From NCBI RefSeq assembly GCF_022343555.1, contig NZ_JAKQZH010000003.1, positions 124,001-188,000 on the forward strand: a stretch of 64,000 nucleotides of DNA. Direction: 5' to 3'. The stretch comes from Marinobacter sp. C7 (lineage in GTDB: Bacteria; Pseudomonadota; Gammaproteobacteria; Pseudomonadales; Oleiphilaceae). A model generated the notes under the pieces. The model searched no databases. It was given only the letters and a program-made list of their open reading frames with translations, and had not been told where the DNA came from. Shown piece after piece: positions 47,429-55,925 of the stretch. Position 1 is the first letter of the stretch; the number at the start of each line of letters is the position of its first letter. Both the position numbers and the translations under genes were made by a program.

Positions 47429-48190
47429 TTACGATGCACGGCCCATGAAATGACGACTGTAGCGGGTTGCCAGCCTGTCGACCTCCAGCAATACCAGTAG
47501 ATCCGCACACCTGAACTCGGGATCCCAGCAGGGGGGGCCGCATACTCTCGCGCCCAGACGCATGTATGCCCGGATCAGCGGTGGTACCTCCACCGGTCGG
47601 TCCGTGGCCGGGAGATTCGCCAGGTGGGGCAGTTCCCGGAGCGGCGTAACCCGAAAAGGCTCATCGGCCAGGTGGGTGCCCTGCAGGTGATTGGCAATCC
47701 GCCAGGCCCGGTGGCCGCCATCGGACATACCTATACTGGCGCAGCCGATCAGGTAGTCGATCCGGTGCTCGATCAGGTACTCCGCCAGCGCTGACCACAG
47801 CAGGCTGATGGTTGCACCATTGCGGTAGTCGGGATGGACGCAGGTGCGCCCCAACTCGGCCACGCTACCGGACAGTGTGGCCAGAGCCGAGAGATCGAAT
47901 TCTCCCGCCGAATAGAATTGACTGACACCCCCGATCCGACTCTGGGGGAGTGCCCGGGTGGTGGCGATCAGGTTGCCGCTCCGTTGGTCGGTCACGACCA
48001 GGTGATCGCAGAGGGTGTCGTAGGCGTCGGCGTCAAGGCCCGGGGTGGTTGCGCCAAGATCGCTGCCGTATTCGGCGGAAAACACGTTGTAACGGAGGCG
48101 TTGGGCCTGTTCGATTATGGCCGGATCGCGGGTGATGCCGGTCCTGAGCTGTCGTGAGCTGTGCCGGGCAGTCGCGGTTTGTGCGGTCAT
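47429..48190 (-). CDS. olsB: L-ornithine N-alpha-acyltransferase
   Basis: A 253-residue GNAT-fold enzyme of the OlsB/hemolysin-like family that transfers a 3-hydroxyacyl chain from ACP to ornithine. Core features are AQRLRYNVFSAEYG at the N-terminus, CDHLVVTD, ELGRTCVHPDYRNGA (acyl-CoA/ACP-binding), and LLVLLEVDRLATRY near the end. The ATG at 48188-48190 is the best start; longer versions overlap the PHO-box promoter. With olsA downstream it makes a complete ornithine-lipid operon. Confidence 0.88.
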   Translation of the reverse strand: MTAQTATARHSSRQLRTGITRDPAIIEQAQRLRYNVFSAEYGSDLGATTPGLDADAYDTLCDHLVVTDQRSGNLIATTRALPQSRIGGVSQFYSAGEFDLSALATLSGSVAELGRTCVHPDYRNGATISLLWSALAEYLIEHRIDYLIGCASIGMSDGGHRAWRIANHLQGTHLADEPFRVTPLRELPHLANLPATDRPVEVPPLIRAYMRLGARVCGPPCWDPEFRCADLLVLLEVDRLATRYSRHFMGRAS

Positions 48191-48237
48191 GGCTTTGTCT
48201 CTTTGTGTCCATTTACCGACAAGGCTATGAATCGGCT

Positions 48238-48277
48238 GTGACACTGGGGTGACCGTCCAATGACCGCTCGATGACAG
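48238..48277 (-). promoter_or_regulatory. Four tandem PHO-box half-sites upstream of olsBA
   Basis: Read on the minus strand, CTGTCAT, CGGTCAT, CGGTCAC and GTGTCAC lie at plus positions 48271-48277, 48260-48266, 48249-48255 and 48238-48244. The period is exactly 11 bp, as in double PHO boxes. CATAGC follows after 9 bases as a weak -10, and the olsB start codon is 48 bases from the box. Confidence 0.75.
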
Positions 48278-48327
48278 GGGATTTCTGTGCGGGCCGTTTG
48301 TCACACGGTGTAACGACAAGGGGCTTC

Positions 48328-48356
48328 CATGTATATTTCTGAATTGCATGTATAAT
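48328..48356 (+). promoter_or_regulatory. Promoter region of rstA with CATGTATA repeats
   Basis: CATGTATA occurs at 48328-48335 and 48347-48354, 19 bp apart. The second copy overlaps a perfect TATAAT (48351-48356) that lacks a -35. Direct repeats at the -35 position suit autoactivation by the OmpR-type regulator encoded downstream. Confidence 0.45.
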
Positions 48357-48426
48357 TGCTGTTACAGCAGGTTGCCTGTATTGTCAGGGGTTGTAAGGAC
48401 CCTAAACCGGAATAACAAAACCAGAG

Positions 48427-49164
48427 ATGGATGGCGTGGAACAGACGAACGAAAGTTGGCGAATTCTCATTGTTGAGGACGACGAACGGCTCGCAGAGCT
48501 GACCCGTGAATATCTGGAAAGCAACGGTCTGACGGTAGGCCTGGAAGCAAACGGTTCGGCGGCAGTCGAAAGAATACGGAGCGAGCAGCCGGATCTGGTG
48601 GTTTTGGATCTGATGCTGCCCGGCGAAGATGGTCTGTCGGTCTGTCGCAAGGTACGTCCGTTCTATAACGGTCCTATCATCATGCTGACCGCCCGTACCG
48701 ATGACCTGGATCAGGTGCTCGGGCTGGAAATGGGCGCGGACGACTACATCAGCAAGCCGGTCAAGCCGCGGGTTCTGCTGGCCCGTATCCGGGCCATGCT
48801 CCGGCGGGTGACCGAGTCCGGACAGGGCGGGGGTGACGAGTCGGCTGGTGAAGAGCCCGTCCGGCTGCAGTTCAATGACCTGATTGTCGACCGTTCCATG
48901 CGCGAAGCCTGGTTGAATGACCAGAGTATTGACCTGACCAGCGCCGAATTCGATCTGCTCTGGTTGCTGGCCAGTAACGCCGGTCGCGTGCTGAGCCGTG
49001 AGGAAATTTTCACGGCACTTCGGGGTATTGAGTACGACGGTCAGGACCGCTCCATTGATGTTCGGGTATCCAGGATCCGTCCGAAAATAGGCGACGATCC
49101 GATCCACCCTCGCCGTATCAAGACCGTTCGCAGCAAAGGCTACCTGTTCGTGAAGGAAGCCTGA
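48427..49164 (+). CDS. OmpR-family response regulator, RstA-like
   Basis: A 245-residue regulator. The receiver domain has the acidic pair in VEDDERL, phosphoacceptor Asp61 (LVVLDLMLPGEDG) and Lys in YISKPVKPR. The winged-helix DNA-binding domain ends IHPRRIKTVRSKGYLFVKE. The paired kinase lies 69 bases downstream. RstA resemblance is by general pattern, so the name is tentative. The gene is divergent from olsBA. Confidence 0.9.
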   Translation: MDGVEQTNESWRILIVEDDERLAELTREYLESNGLTVGLEANGSAAVERIRSEQPDLVVLDLMLPGEDGLSVCRKVRPFYNGPIIMLTARTDDLDQVLGLEMGADDYISKPVKPRVLLARIRAMLRRVTESGQGGGDESAGEEPVRLQFNDLIVDRSMREAWLNDQSIDLTSAEFDLLWLLASNAGRVLSREEIFTALRGIEYDGQDRSIDVRVSRIRPKIGDDPIHPRRIKTVRSKGYLFVKEA

Positions 49165-49233
49165 CGTTCCTGTTGCCGGCTCCGGCTCCCCGGGTCGTAA
49201 AGGGGAGGGGGCTGGCCAGCCAGGATTCCTGAC

Positions 49234-50808
49234 ATGTCCCTGAAAATATTTCTCAAACTGTACGCCCGCCTGGCCGGTATCGCTGCACTGGTGGGGATTC
49301 TGTGCGTTGTCCTGTTCAACGGTCTCAATTCGGTCCGGCATCAGTTCTGGCTGGAGCGCTTTCCCGAGCCATTGATGCGCTGGTTGGCGGAGTCGCCGGC
49401 TCCCGAACGCCAATACCACTGGCTTTCTGCCTGGTATGACCTGAAGCGTCTCCCCGCCGGAGAAATGACATTGTCACCGGTGGTCCGTGAGCGCCTTGGC
49501 TATGGACAGGTCGTGGCGGAAGAGGCTCCGACCGGCTTCCGACTGATGGTGGAGACTCCCTCCGGTAACATCCTGCAGATTCGCTTTGAAGAGCCTTACT
49601 TCGGTGTTTCCCGGGCCCTGGCGTTGGTCGTCCGTTGGCATCTGGACTCGGTAGATTCCGCCGGCAGGGAAGATGTGGCGGCACGCCTTGGAGGACACCT
49701 CGGGGTTTCGATCACTCGGCTGGATCAGGCCAGCATGCTTCCCCCGGATCCGGTTCTGCAGCAGATTGCCGAGCAGGGGGTCGTGCTCTACGGCCCGGAG
49801 CAGGGCGACCGGCGCAATGCCCTGGTAAGGTTGGCAGACGGTACCCTGTTGCTTGTCGGGCTACCCGCTCCATTTTCACCTTTCGGCTGGCCGGTGCTCA
49901 GCCTGCTGGTATTGCTTATCGGCAGTGTTCTGGCGCTCGCGCTCTGGCTGGCGCTGAAGGCTGTAGACAACAACCTGCGCCAGGTAGAGTCGGTTGCGAT
50001 CCGGATTGCCCGCGGGGAGATGGGTGCGCGCGTGGAGGCCGGTACCAGTACCCTGGTGAGCCGCCTGGCGGCGGCCTTCAACGGCATGGCAGAGCATATC
50101 CAGCGCCTGGTACAGGTTCAGCGGGAGATGATCCACGCTGTCTCCCATGAACTTCGAACACCCGTTGCCAGGATCCGGTTTGGTGTCCAGATGATTGAGG
50201 ACTGCCAGGACCAGAAAATGCTGCACAAGCAGCTGGAAGGCATTGATGGCGATATTCAGGAGCTGGATGAGCTGATTGATGAAATCCTTACCTATGCCCG
50301 GCTGGAGCAGGGCGGCCCGGTCTTCTCGTTGCGTGAGCATTCGGTGACGGAGATCGTGCGTCAGGTGGTGTCGGAGCAGCGGGTGATTCGCCCGAATCTG
50401 ACCATTGACAGCGATATCGACGACGACACCGAACATTTCGCCCTGTCCGACATAGAGCCGAGGTACATCCATCGGGCGATCCAGAACCTGGTCGGTAATG
50501 CCGGGCGCTACGCCAGTGGCCGGGTTCTGGTGCGTTGCCGGATTGATGAGGACAATTGTCGGGTTGATGTGGAAGATGACGGTCCGGGCGTTCCGGAAGA
50601 GGACTGGGAAAAGGTTTTTACCGCTTTCGCACGCCTTGACGACAGCCGGACCCGTACCTCCGGTGGCTATGGCCTAGGCCTGTCCATTGTTCGTCGTATC
50701 CTCTATTGGCATGGTGGCCAGGCCTTTGTGAGTCGAAGCGAGGAACTGGGCGGCGCGAGATTCAGCCTGGTTTGGCCGAGGCGTAAGCCGGCAGATACTG
50801 TTTTGTGA
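49234..50808 (+). CDS. Sensor histidine kinase, RstB-like
   Basis: A 524-residue inner-membrane kinase. Helix 1 is at about residues 13-29, helix 2 at about 213-242, a periplasmic loop lies between them, and a HAMP domain follows. The H-box AVSHELRTPVARIRFG holds His305, and the ATPase domain shows NLVGNAGRYASG, EDDGPGVPEE and GGYGLGLSIVRRIL. The signal is unknown. It pairs with the regulator encoded just upstream. Confidence 0.93.
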   Translation: MSLKIFLKLYARLAGIAALVGILCVVLFNGLNSVRHQFWLERFPEPLMRWLAESPAPERQYHWLSAWYDLKRLPAGEMTLSPVVRERLGYGQVVAEEAPTGFRLMVETPSGNILQIRFEEPYFGVSRALALVVRWHLDSVDSAGREDVAARLGGHLGVSITRLDQASMLPPDPVLQQIAEQGVVLYGPEQGDRRNALVRLADGTLLLVGLPAPFSPFGWPVLSLLVLLIGSVLALALWLALKAVDNNLRQVESVAIRIARGEMGARVEAGTSTLVSRLAAAFNGMAEHIQRLVQVQREMIHAVSHELRTPVARIRFGVQMIEDCQDQKMLHKQLEGIDGDIQELDELIDEILTYARLEQGGPVFSLREHSVTEIVRQVVSEQRVIRPNLTIDSDIDDDTEHFALSDIEPRYIHRAIQNLVGNAGRYASGRVLVRCRIDEDNCRVDVEDDGPGVPEEDWEKVFTAFARLDDSRTRTSGGYGLGLSIVRRILYWHGGQAFVSRSEELGGARFSLVWPRRKPADTVL

Positions 50809-50859
50809 ACCAGGCCTCACTGCCTCACTTGATGTAACAAAGCTGCTACATAACCTCAA

Positions 50860-50983
50860 CTGACGATTTTCACCGTCTTGCCGATAATTAACAGCGTAAG
50901 GGATGACTTTTGAGGTTGTAGTTCTTACGAACTTTCCTTGTTTCATTCGTCATTTAAGGGCCGGTTTTTCCGGCCCTTTTTTT
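50860..50983 (+). ncRNA. Candidate small RNA or glpK leader with promoter and terminator
   Basis: The rstB-glpK gap has a possible promoter: CTGACG (50860-50865) and ATAATT (50884-50889) with 18-base spacing. It is followed by CGTAAG (50895-50900) inverted as CTTACG (50924-50929) and then a perfect terminator at 50956-50983. A transcript of about 88 bases would start near 50896 with a 5' stem-loop. It could be a free small RNA or an attenuated 5' leader of glpK. There is no open frame. Confidence 0.45.
50956..50983 (+). terminator. Rho-independent terminator upstream of glpK
   Basis: AAGGGCCGG pairs with CCGGCCCTT (9 bp) around a TTTTT loop, followed by a run of T. It is a textbook terminator that ends rstB or the candidate small RNA; glpK starts 86 bases later. 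Confidence 0.9.
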
Positions 50984-51068
50984 ATGGCCTTCCTCCCGTT
51001 TCCGACCTCGGCGCCTCTCCTTGACCTGTTTCTGCTGGTAGACTTGCGGAAAACAAAGGAGGCTTTCA

Positions 51069-52550
51069 ATGACCCGCTACCTGCTTGCGATTGACCAGGG
51101 AACAACCAGTTCGCGCGCGATTGTTTTTGACTCGTCGGGCACCATCGTGGGTGTGGCCCAGCAGGAATTTCACCAGTATTTTCCCAGGGACGGCTGGGTC
51201 GAGCACGATGCCCTGGAAATCTGGGACAGTACCCTGGCCGTCTGCCGGGCCGCCCTGGAGGACTCCGGTGTCGACGCCAGGGATGTCGCCGGTATTGGCA
51301 TTACCAACCAGCGTGAGACAACGGTCATCTGGGAACGTGCGACGGGCAAGCCGATTCATCACGCCATCGTCTGGCAGGACCGCCGGACAGCCTCCTGGTG
51401 CACCAAGCTCAAGGAAGATGGCTTTGAAAATGCCGTGGTGGAGCGGACGGGTCTGTTGATTGACCCCTATTTTTCCGCCACCAAGATTTCGTGGATTCTC
51501 GATCATGTCGAGGGAGCGAGGGATCGTGCCGAGGCAGGTGAACTTGCCTTTGGAACGGTGGACAGCTGGCTGCTCTGGAACCTGACCGGCGGCCGATCCC
51601 ATTACACCGACGCCACCAATGCCTCCCGCACCGCACTCTTCAATATCCATACCCAGTGTTGGGATGACACGCTCCTGGACCTGTTTCGCGTGCCCCGTCA
51701 GCTTTTGCCCGAGGTACTGGACTGCGCCGCCGACTATGGCACCACCGAGAGGGAATGGCTCGGTGCGGAGCTCCAGGTGGCGGGCATCGCCGGGGATCAA
51801 CACGCCGCTCTGATTGGCCAGGCCTGTTTCGAGCCGGGGATGGCCAAGAGTACCTATGGCACCGGTTGTTTCCTGATGCTGAACACCGGCGACAAGGCTC
51901 TTCGGTCCGAGAACCGGTTATTGACCACTATGTCGTATCGGCTGGACGGGAAACCGACCTATGCAATCGAGGGCAGCATTTTTGTCGCCGGTGCGGCCAT
52001 GCAGTGGCTTCGGGATGGGCTTGGCCTTATCCGGCATGCCGGGGATTCGCTGGCCCATGCCGAAAGTGTCGGGGTGGAGAATCCGGTTTACCTGGTGCCT
52101 GCGTTCACCGGGCTTGGTGCTCCACACTGGGATCCCCACGCCCGGGGCGCGATCATGGGACTGACCCGGGATACCGGCATCGGTGAGATTGTAACAGCAG
52201 GGTTGCAGTCCGTGTGCTACCAGACCAAGGATCTGGTGCGGGCCATCCAGAATGACGGGGCGCCGCTGGAATCCCTGCGGGTGGACGGTGGCATGGCGGT
52301 GAACGACTGGGTCATGCAGTTCCTGGCTGACATTCTCAATGTCACGGTGGACCGGCCGCGGATTACCGAGACCACGGCACTGGGTGCCGCCTATCTGGCC
52401 GGGTTGCAGACCGGTGTCTACGGTAGTCTGGAGGAAATTGCCCGGCTCTGGGAGTGCGACCGCCAGTTTCGTCCGGACATGAGGCCGTCACTCAGGGAGT
52501 CCCTGTATGCCGGCTGGCTGGATGCGGTCGACCGGGTGTGTAACCGCTGA
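51069..52550 (+). CDS. glpK: Glycerol kinase
   Basis: A 493-residue FGGY kinase that makes glycerol 3-phosphate from glycerol and ATP. The N-terminal phosphate loop is DQGTTSSR (residues 9-16). [17 protein letters not shown], the catalytic [10 protein letters not shown], and [15 protein letters not shown] are diagnostic. It stands alone here, without glpF or glpD beside it. It begins after the terminator described above; GGAGG precedes the ATG. Confidence 0.97.
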   Translation: MTRYLLAIDQGTTSSRAIVFDSSGTIVGVAQQEFHQYFPRDGWVEHDALEIWDSTLAVCRAALEDSGVDARDVAGIGITNQRETTVIWERATGKPIHHAIVWQDRRTASWCTKLKEDGFENAVVERTGLLIDPYFSATKISWILDHVEGARDRAEAGELAFGTVDSWLLWNLTGGRSHYTDATNASRTALFNIHTQCWDDTLLDLFRVPRQLLPEVLDCAADYGTTEREWLGAELQVAGIAGDQHAALIGQACFEPGMAKSTYGTGCFLMLNTGDKALRSENRLLTTMSYRLDGKPTYAIEGSIFVAGAAMQWLRDGLGLIRHAGDSLAHAESVGVENPVYLVPAFTGLGAPHWDPHARGAIMGLTRDTGIGEIVTAGLQSVCYQTKDLVRAIQNDGAPLESLRVDGGMAVNDWVMQFLADILNVTVDRPRITETTALGAAYLAGLQTGVYGSLEEIARLWECDRQFRPDMRPSLRESLYAGWLDAVDRVCNR

Positions 52551-52558
52551 GGGCCTCC

Positions 52559-53632
52559 TCAGCTTGTGCGTTCAAACGCGATCAGGTGGTCGGCCTCGAC
52601 CCGGACCGGCACCTGCTCGCCCAGGTGGAAGTCCAGATGGCTGCGGAACAGGGCTTCGAACTCCGTTTCCTCGGAACACCGGAAGCGGTAAAGGGTCGAG
52701 GTACCGGCAAAGGTCTTCTCCACCACCTTGGGGCGCAGGTCCGACGCTTCATCGTAGATGATGTCGTCCGGCCGGATCAGGACATCAACGAGGGTACCCG
52801 GTTCCCACTTGTAGGCTCGATTGCCATGGATGATGCCCAGTTCTGACTCGATGGTGTCGGGCCCGAGGGCCTTGCCGGGAATGAATCCGCCCTGGCCAAC
52901 GAAGCTGGCCACAAACCGGTTGGCAGGCTCGTGGTACAGGTTGTAGGGCACATCCCACTGGAGCAGCTTGCCGTCTTTGAGTACAGCCACCTGGTCGCAC
53001 ATGGCAAAAGCTTCCTGCTGGTCATGGGTAACCAGGATTGCGCTGATGCCGAGGGTCTTGAGGATTTCGCGCACATCCAGGCTCAGGCGCCGGCGCAGGT
53101 CTGCGTCGAGGTTGGAAAACGGTTCGTCCAGCAGGATCAGGGTCGGCTCGGGCGCCAGTGCCCGGGCCAGAGCTACCCGTTGTTGCTGGCCGCCGGAGAG
53201 TTCGTGGGGGTAGTTGTTTGCCAGATCCTGCAGATGCACCACTTCCAGCAGTTCGATGACTTTCTGGCGACGTTCAGTCTTGCTCATGCCTTTCAAACCA
53301 AAACCGACGTTGTCGGCGATGGTCAGGTGTGGAAACAGGGCATAGTCCTGGAAAACCATTCCGATCCGGCGCTTTTCCGGGGCCAGGGTACGGCCGGGAA
53401 GGCTGATGGTGCGGGATTCCAGGCAAATTTCGCCACTGCTCAGCGGCAGGAAACCGGCCAGTGCCCGCAGGATGGTGCTCTTGCCACAGCCGCTGGGACC
53501 AAGCAGGCAGCCGATATCACCATGGCTCAATGCAAAATTGACACCTTGGACTACGGAGTCGGCGCCGTAGCCGCAGGAGAGGTTGTTGACTTCCAGTAAC
53601 CAGTCCCCGGCAGGGGCAGTGGGCGCGCCCAT
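52559..53632 (-). CDS. ABC transporter ATP-binding protein, FbpC/PotA-like
   Basis: A 357-residue importer ATPase. Walker A is GPSGCGKST (45-53), the signature is LSGGQQQR, Walker B is [12 protein letters not shown], and a C-terminal TOBE-type domain (residues about 240-355) regulates transport. The pattern resembles ferric iron or spermidine uptake ATPases. No permease or binding-protein gene is next to it in this window. It lies 3 bases after argF on the same strand and is convergent with glpK. Confidence 0.92.
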   Translation of the reverse strand: MGAPTAPAGDWLLEVNNLSCGYGADSVVQGVNFALSHGDIGCLLGPSGCGKSTILRALAGFLPLSSGEICLESRTISLPGRTLAPEKRRIGMVFQDYALFPHLTIADNVGFGLKGMSKTERRQKVIELLEVVHLQDLANNYPHELSGGQQQRVALARALAPEPTLILLDEPFSNLDADLRRRLSLDVREILKTLGISAILVTHDQQEAFAMCDQVAVLKDGKLLQWDVPYNLYHEPANRFVASFVGQGGFIPGKALGPDTIESELGIIHGNRAYKWEPGTLVDVLIRPDDIIYDEASDLRPKVVEKTFAGTSTLYRFRCSEETEFEALFRSHLDFHLGEQVPVRVEADHLIAFERTS

Positions 53633-53635
53633 AGA

Positions 53636-54550
53636 TCAGTCCAGACGATTGAGAATGAGGAACTCGAGCAGGGCCTTCTGGGCATGCAGGCGGTTTTCCG
53701 CCTCGTCCCAGACCACGGAGCCAGGATGTTCCATCATGTCGACGGAGATTTCCTCGCCTCGATGGGCCGGCAGGCAATGCATGAACAGGGCGTCCTTGTC
53801 TGCCACCGCCATCAGGCCCGGATTGATCTGGTAGTCCCGGAAGGCCTTCTCCCGTGCTTTCTGCTCGTCTTCCTGGCCCATGGAAGCCCAGACGTCGGTG
53901 ACCAGAAGGTTGGCACCCTTTGCGGCTTCGGCCGGATCCCGGACGATAGTGACACGGTCGCCGTGTTCGTTCATCAGGGCTTCGCTGGGCTCATAGCCTT
54001 CCGGGCAGGCCACATTCAGGTGAAAGTCGAAGCGGGTGGCGGCGTTGATATAGGAATGACACATGTTGTTGCCATCGCCGATCCAGGCCACTGTTGCGCC
54101 GCGAATGCTGCCGCGGTGCTCGCGATAGGTCTGCATGTCGGCCAGCAGTTGGCAGGGATGGAAGTCATCGGTCAGGGCGTTGATCACCGGAACCCGGGAA
54201 GCTGCTGCAAAGCGCTCGACCGTGTCATGGGCAAAGGTGCGGATCATCACCGCATCGACCATGCTGGAAATGACGATGGCGGAGTCCTCGATCGGTTCGC
54301 CGCGCCCGAGCTGGGTATCCCTGGGAGAGAGGAACAGGGCCGAGCCACCGAGCTGGGTCATGCCGGCCTCAAACGACACGCGTGTGCGGGTAGAGGACTT
54401 CTCGAAAATCATGGCCAACACGCGGTTCTTCAGGGAATCGCGTATCTTGCCCTGCCGCCACTCGTTACGAAGCTTGCTCGCATGGTCCAGCAGCTGCTCG
54501 AGCTCGCCGGTGGACATGTCGTTCAGTGTCAGAAAATGTCGTGCCGCCAT
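53636..54550 (-). CDS. argF: Ornithine carbamoyltransferase
   Basis: A 304-residue enzyme that condenses ornithine with carbamoyl phosphate to give citrulline in arginine biosynthesis. The carbamoyl-phosphate loop is STRTR (residues 53-57), with [18 protein letters not shown] (His-Pro-Cys-Gln) and [12 protein letters not shown] near the C-terminus. It also links to ornithine, the precursor of OlsB lipids, although the genes are not adjacent. Confidence 0.96.
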   Translation of the reverse strand: MAARHFLTLNDMSTGELEQLLDHASKLRNEWRQGKIRDSLKNRVLAMIFEKSSTRTRVSFEAGMTQLGGSALFLSPRDTQLGRGEPIEDSAIVISSMVDAVMIRTFAHDTVERFAAASRVPVINALTDDFHPCQLLADMQTYREHRGSIRGATVAWIGDGNNMCHSYINAATRFDFHLNVACPEGYEPSEALMNEHGDRVTIVRDPAEAAKGANLLVTDVWASMGQEDEQKAREKAFRDYQINPGLMAVADKDALFMHCLPAHRGEEISVDMMEHPGSVVWDEAENRLHAQKALLEFLILNRLD

Positions 54551-54774
54551 GAAATGGCCCTTACCTCAATGAAACCGCGGCTTGCGCGGATCCTGATGTC
54601 TGGTTGATGGAAAGCTGTGCCGGAAAAACGGGGCAACAAGTCTAGCCCTTCGAAGAAGGGATGACAACGCTGCCTACCCCCTTTGGGTGTTTGGTGGCCG
54701 GTCGGTGACATGTGTACAATAGGGCCAGCAGATTGCCCGAGGGCAGTTCCTTTTTCAACCAGAGGTGAATGTTC

Positions 54775-55101
54775 ATGGACATCAACGAAACCATCAAGAG
54801 CCAGCTCGAAGAAAACCCCGTCATTCTGTACATGAAGGGTACCCCGCAGGCTCCGCAATGCGGTTTCTCCGCCAAGACTGTGCAGGCGTTGATGGCCTGT
54901 GGCGAGCGTTTCGCATTCGTCAACATCCTGGACAACCAGGAGCTTCGTGAAGCGCTGAAGGTCTACTCCAGCTGGCCTACCTACCCGCAGCTGTATATCA
55001 ACGGTGAGTTGGTCGGCGGTTGTGACATCGTTCTGGAAATGTCCGAGAGCGGTGAGCTGGCGAAGATGGTCAAGGAAGCTGCCAAGCAAGCCGAGGCCTG
55101 A
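54775..55101 (+). CDS. grxD: Monothiol glutaredoxin Grx4
   Basis: A 108-residue protein that carries [2Fe-2S] clusters. The active-site CGFS at residues 29-32 (QCGFSAKTVQ) and the glutathione-binding WPTYPQLYINGELVGGCDI are clear. The ATG at 54775 is preferred because GAGG lies 9 bases ahead of it, while the ATG at 54769 is only a few bases from that site. It is divergent from argF and convergent with tonB. Confidence 0.95.
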   Translation: MDINETIKSQLEENPVILYMKGTPQAPQCGFSAKTVQALMACGERFAFVNILDNQELREALKVYSSWPTYPQLYINGELVGGCDIVLEMSESGELAKMVKEAAKQAEA

Positions 55102-55116
55102 TTTCCGTCTGGCGAT

Positions 55117-55920
55117 TCAGAGGCGCTTCGGGGAGAACACCAGCTCTACCTCGAAGCGGTCTCCGGTTGCACTTTCTGCAGGGGGCTTCGGATACGGGCT
55201 CGCCGCAAGGGCTGCACGATAAGCCGCTGTGTCCACCTCCTTTATGCCCGTCGATTTCACCACCCTGGCCCGGGTCAGGGCGCCATTCTTCATGAGCTGA
55301 AGCTCGATTTCCATCCTTGCGCTGTCTGCCAGCTGAGCAACGGCCGGGACTCGCAATTGTTCAAGTTCCTTTGCCAGGTGAGATGCAAGCCGGATCAGGT
55401 AGGGATCCTGCTGGGTGGGGGATTGGGTGATGCGGGTGAGCTCCGTTTTTTCAGTCGTCTTCCTTGTTGTCCCTGCTTCGGCGGCCTGACTGGGGATGCT
55501 GGCCGGCTCCGACGGGTTGGCATGCTGTGCGTCGGGTTCTGGACTGATTTCGTCTGGTTCCGCAATGGTTTCCGCGTGTGACGGTTCCGGCGCGAGCCTG
55601 GGGGATGTCGCCGACATCACCGGTTCGGGCACGGGAGGTTTTCCGGGCGCGGTGTCCGGTATGTCAAACCGTGGGTTTCGCTCTCGGCTTGTTTTTCGGG
55701 GCTGCGTATCGGCGGCTGTTGCCGGGTGACTGGCTGTGGTCAGGGTTGAGCCGGAATTTACCAGTTCAAGCGTCAGTTGGTGACGCTTTTTCGGCGGGTC
55801 CGGTTGCGGGTAGGGGAGTCCGGCAAGGACCAGCGTATGCAGCAGGATGGCAACTGAAAACGCCAGGGCTATCCGGTAGCTGTCCGGTAGCCCTGTTGCC
55901 GCATGGTGGGCCACTGCCAT
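55117..55920 (-). CDS. TonB-like energy-transducer protein
   Basis: A 267-residue protein with a single N-terminal transmembrane helix (about residues 17-37), a long Pro/Glu/Ser-rich periplasmic region, and a C-terminal TonB fold (ARMEIELQLMKNGALTRARV and VDTAAYRAALAASPYP). It would pass proton-motive force to outer-membrane receptors. ExbB/ExbD are not adjacent in this window. It begins 5 bases after the DUF1631 stop, so both are likely on one transcript. Confidence 0.85.
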   Translation of the reverse strand: MAVAHHAATGLPDSYRIALAFSVAILLHTLVLAGLPYPQPDPPKKRHQLTLELVNSGSTLTTASHPATAADTQPRKTSRERNPRFDIPDTAPGKPPVPEPVMSATSPRLAPEPSHAETIAEPDEISPEPDAQHANPSEPASIPSQAAEAGTTRKTTEKTELTRITQSPTQQDPYLIRLASHLAKELEQLRVPAVAQLADSARMEIELQLMKNGALTRARVVKSTGIKEVDTAAYRAALAASPYPKPPAESATGDRFEVELVFSPKRL

Positions 55921-55925
55921 TGGCG

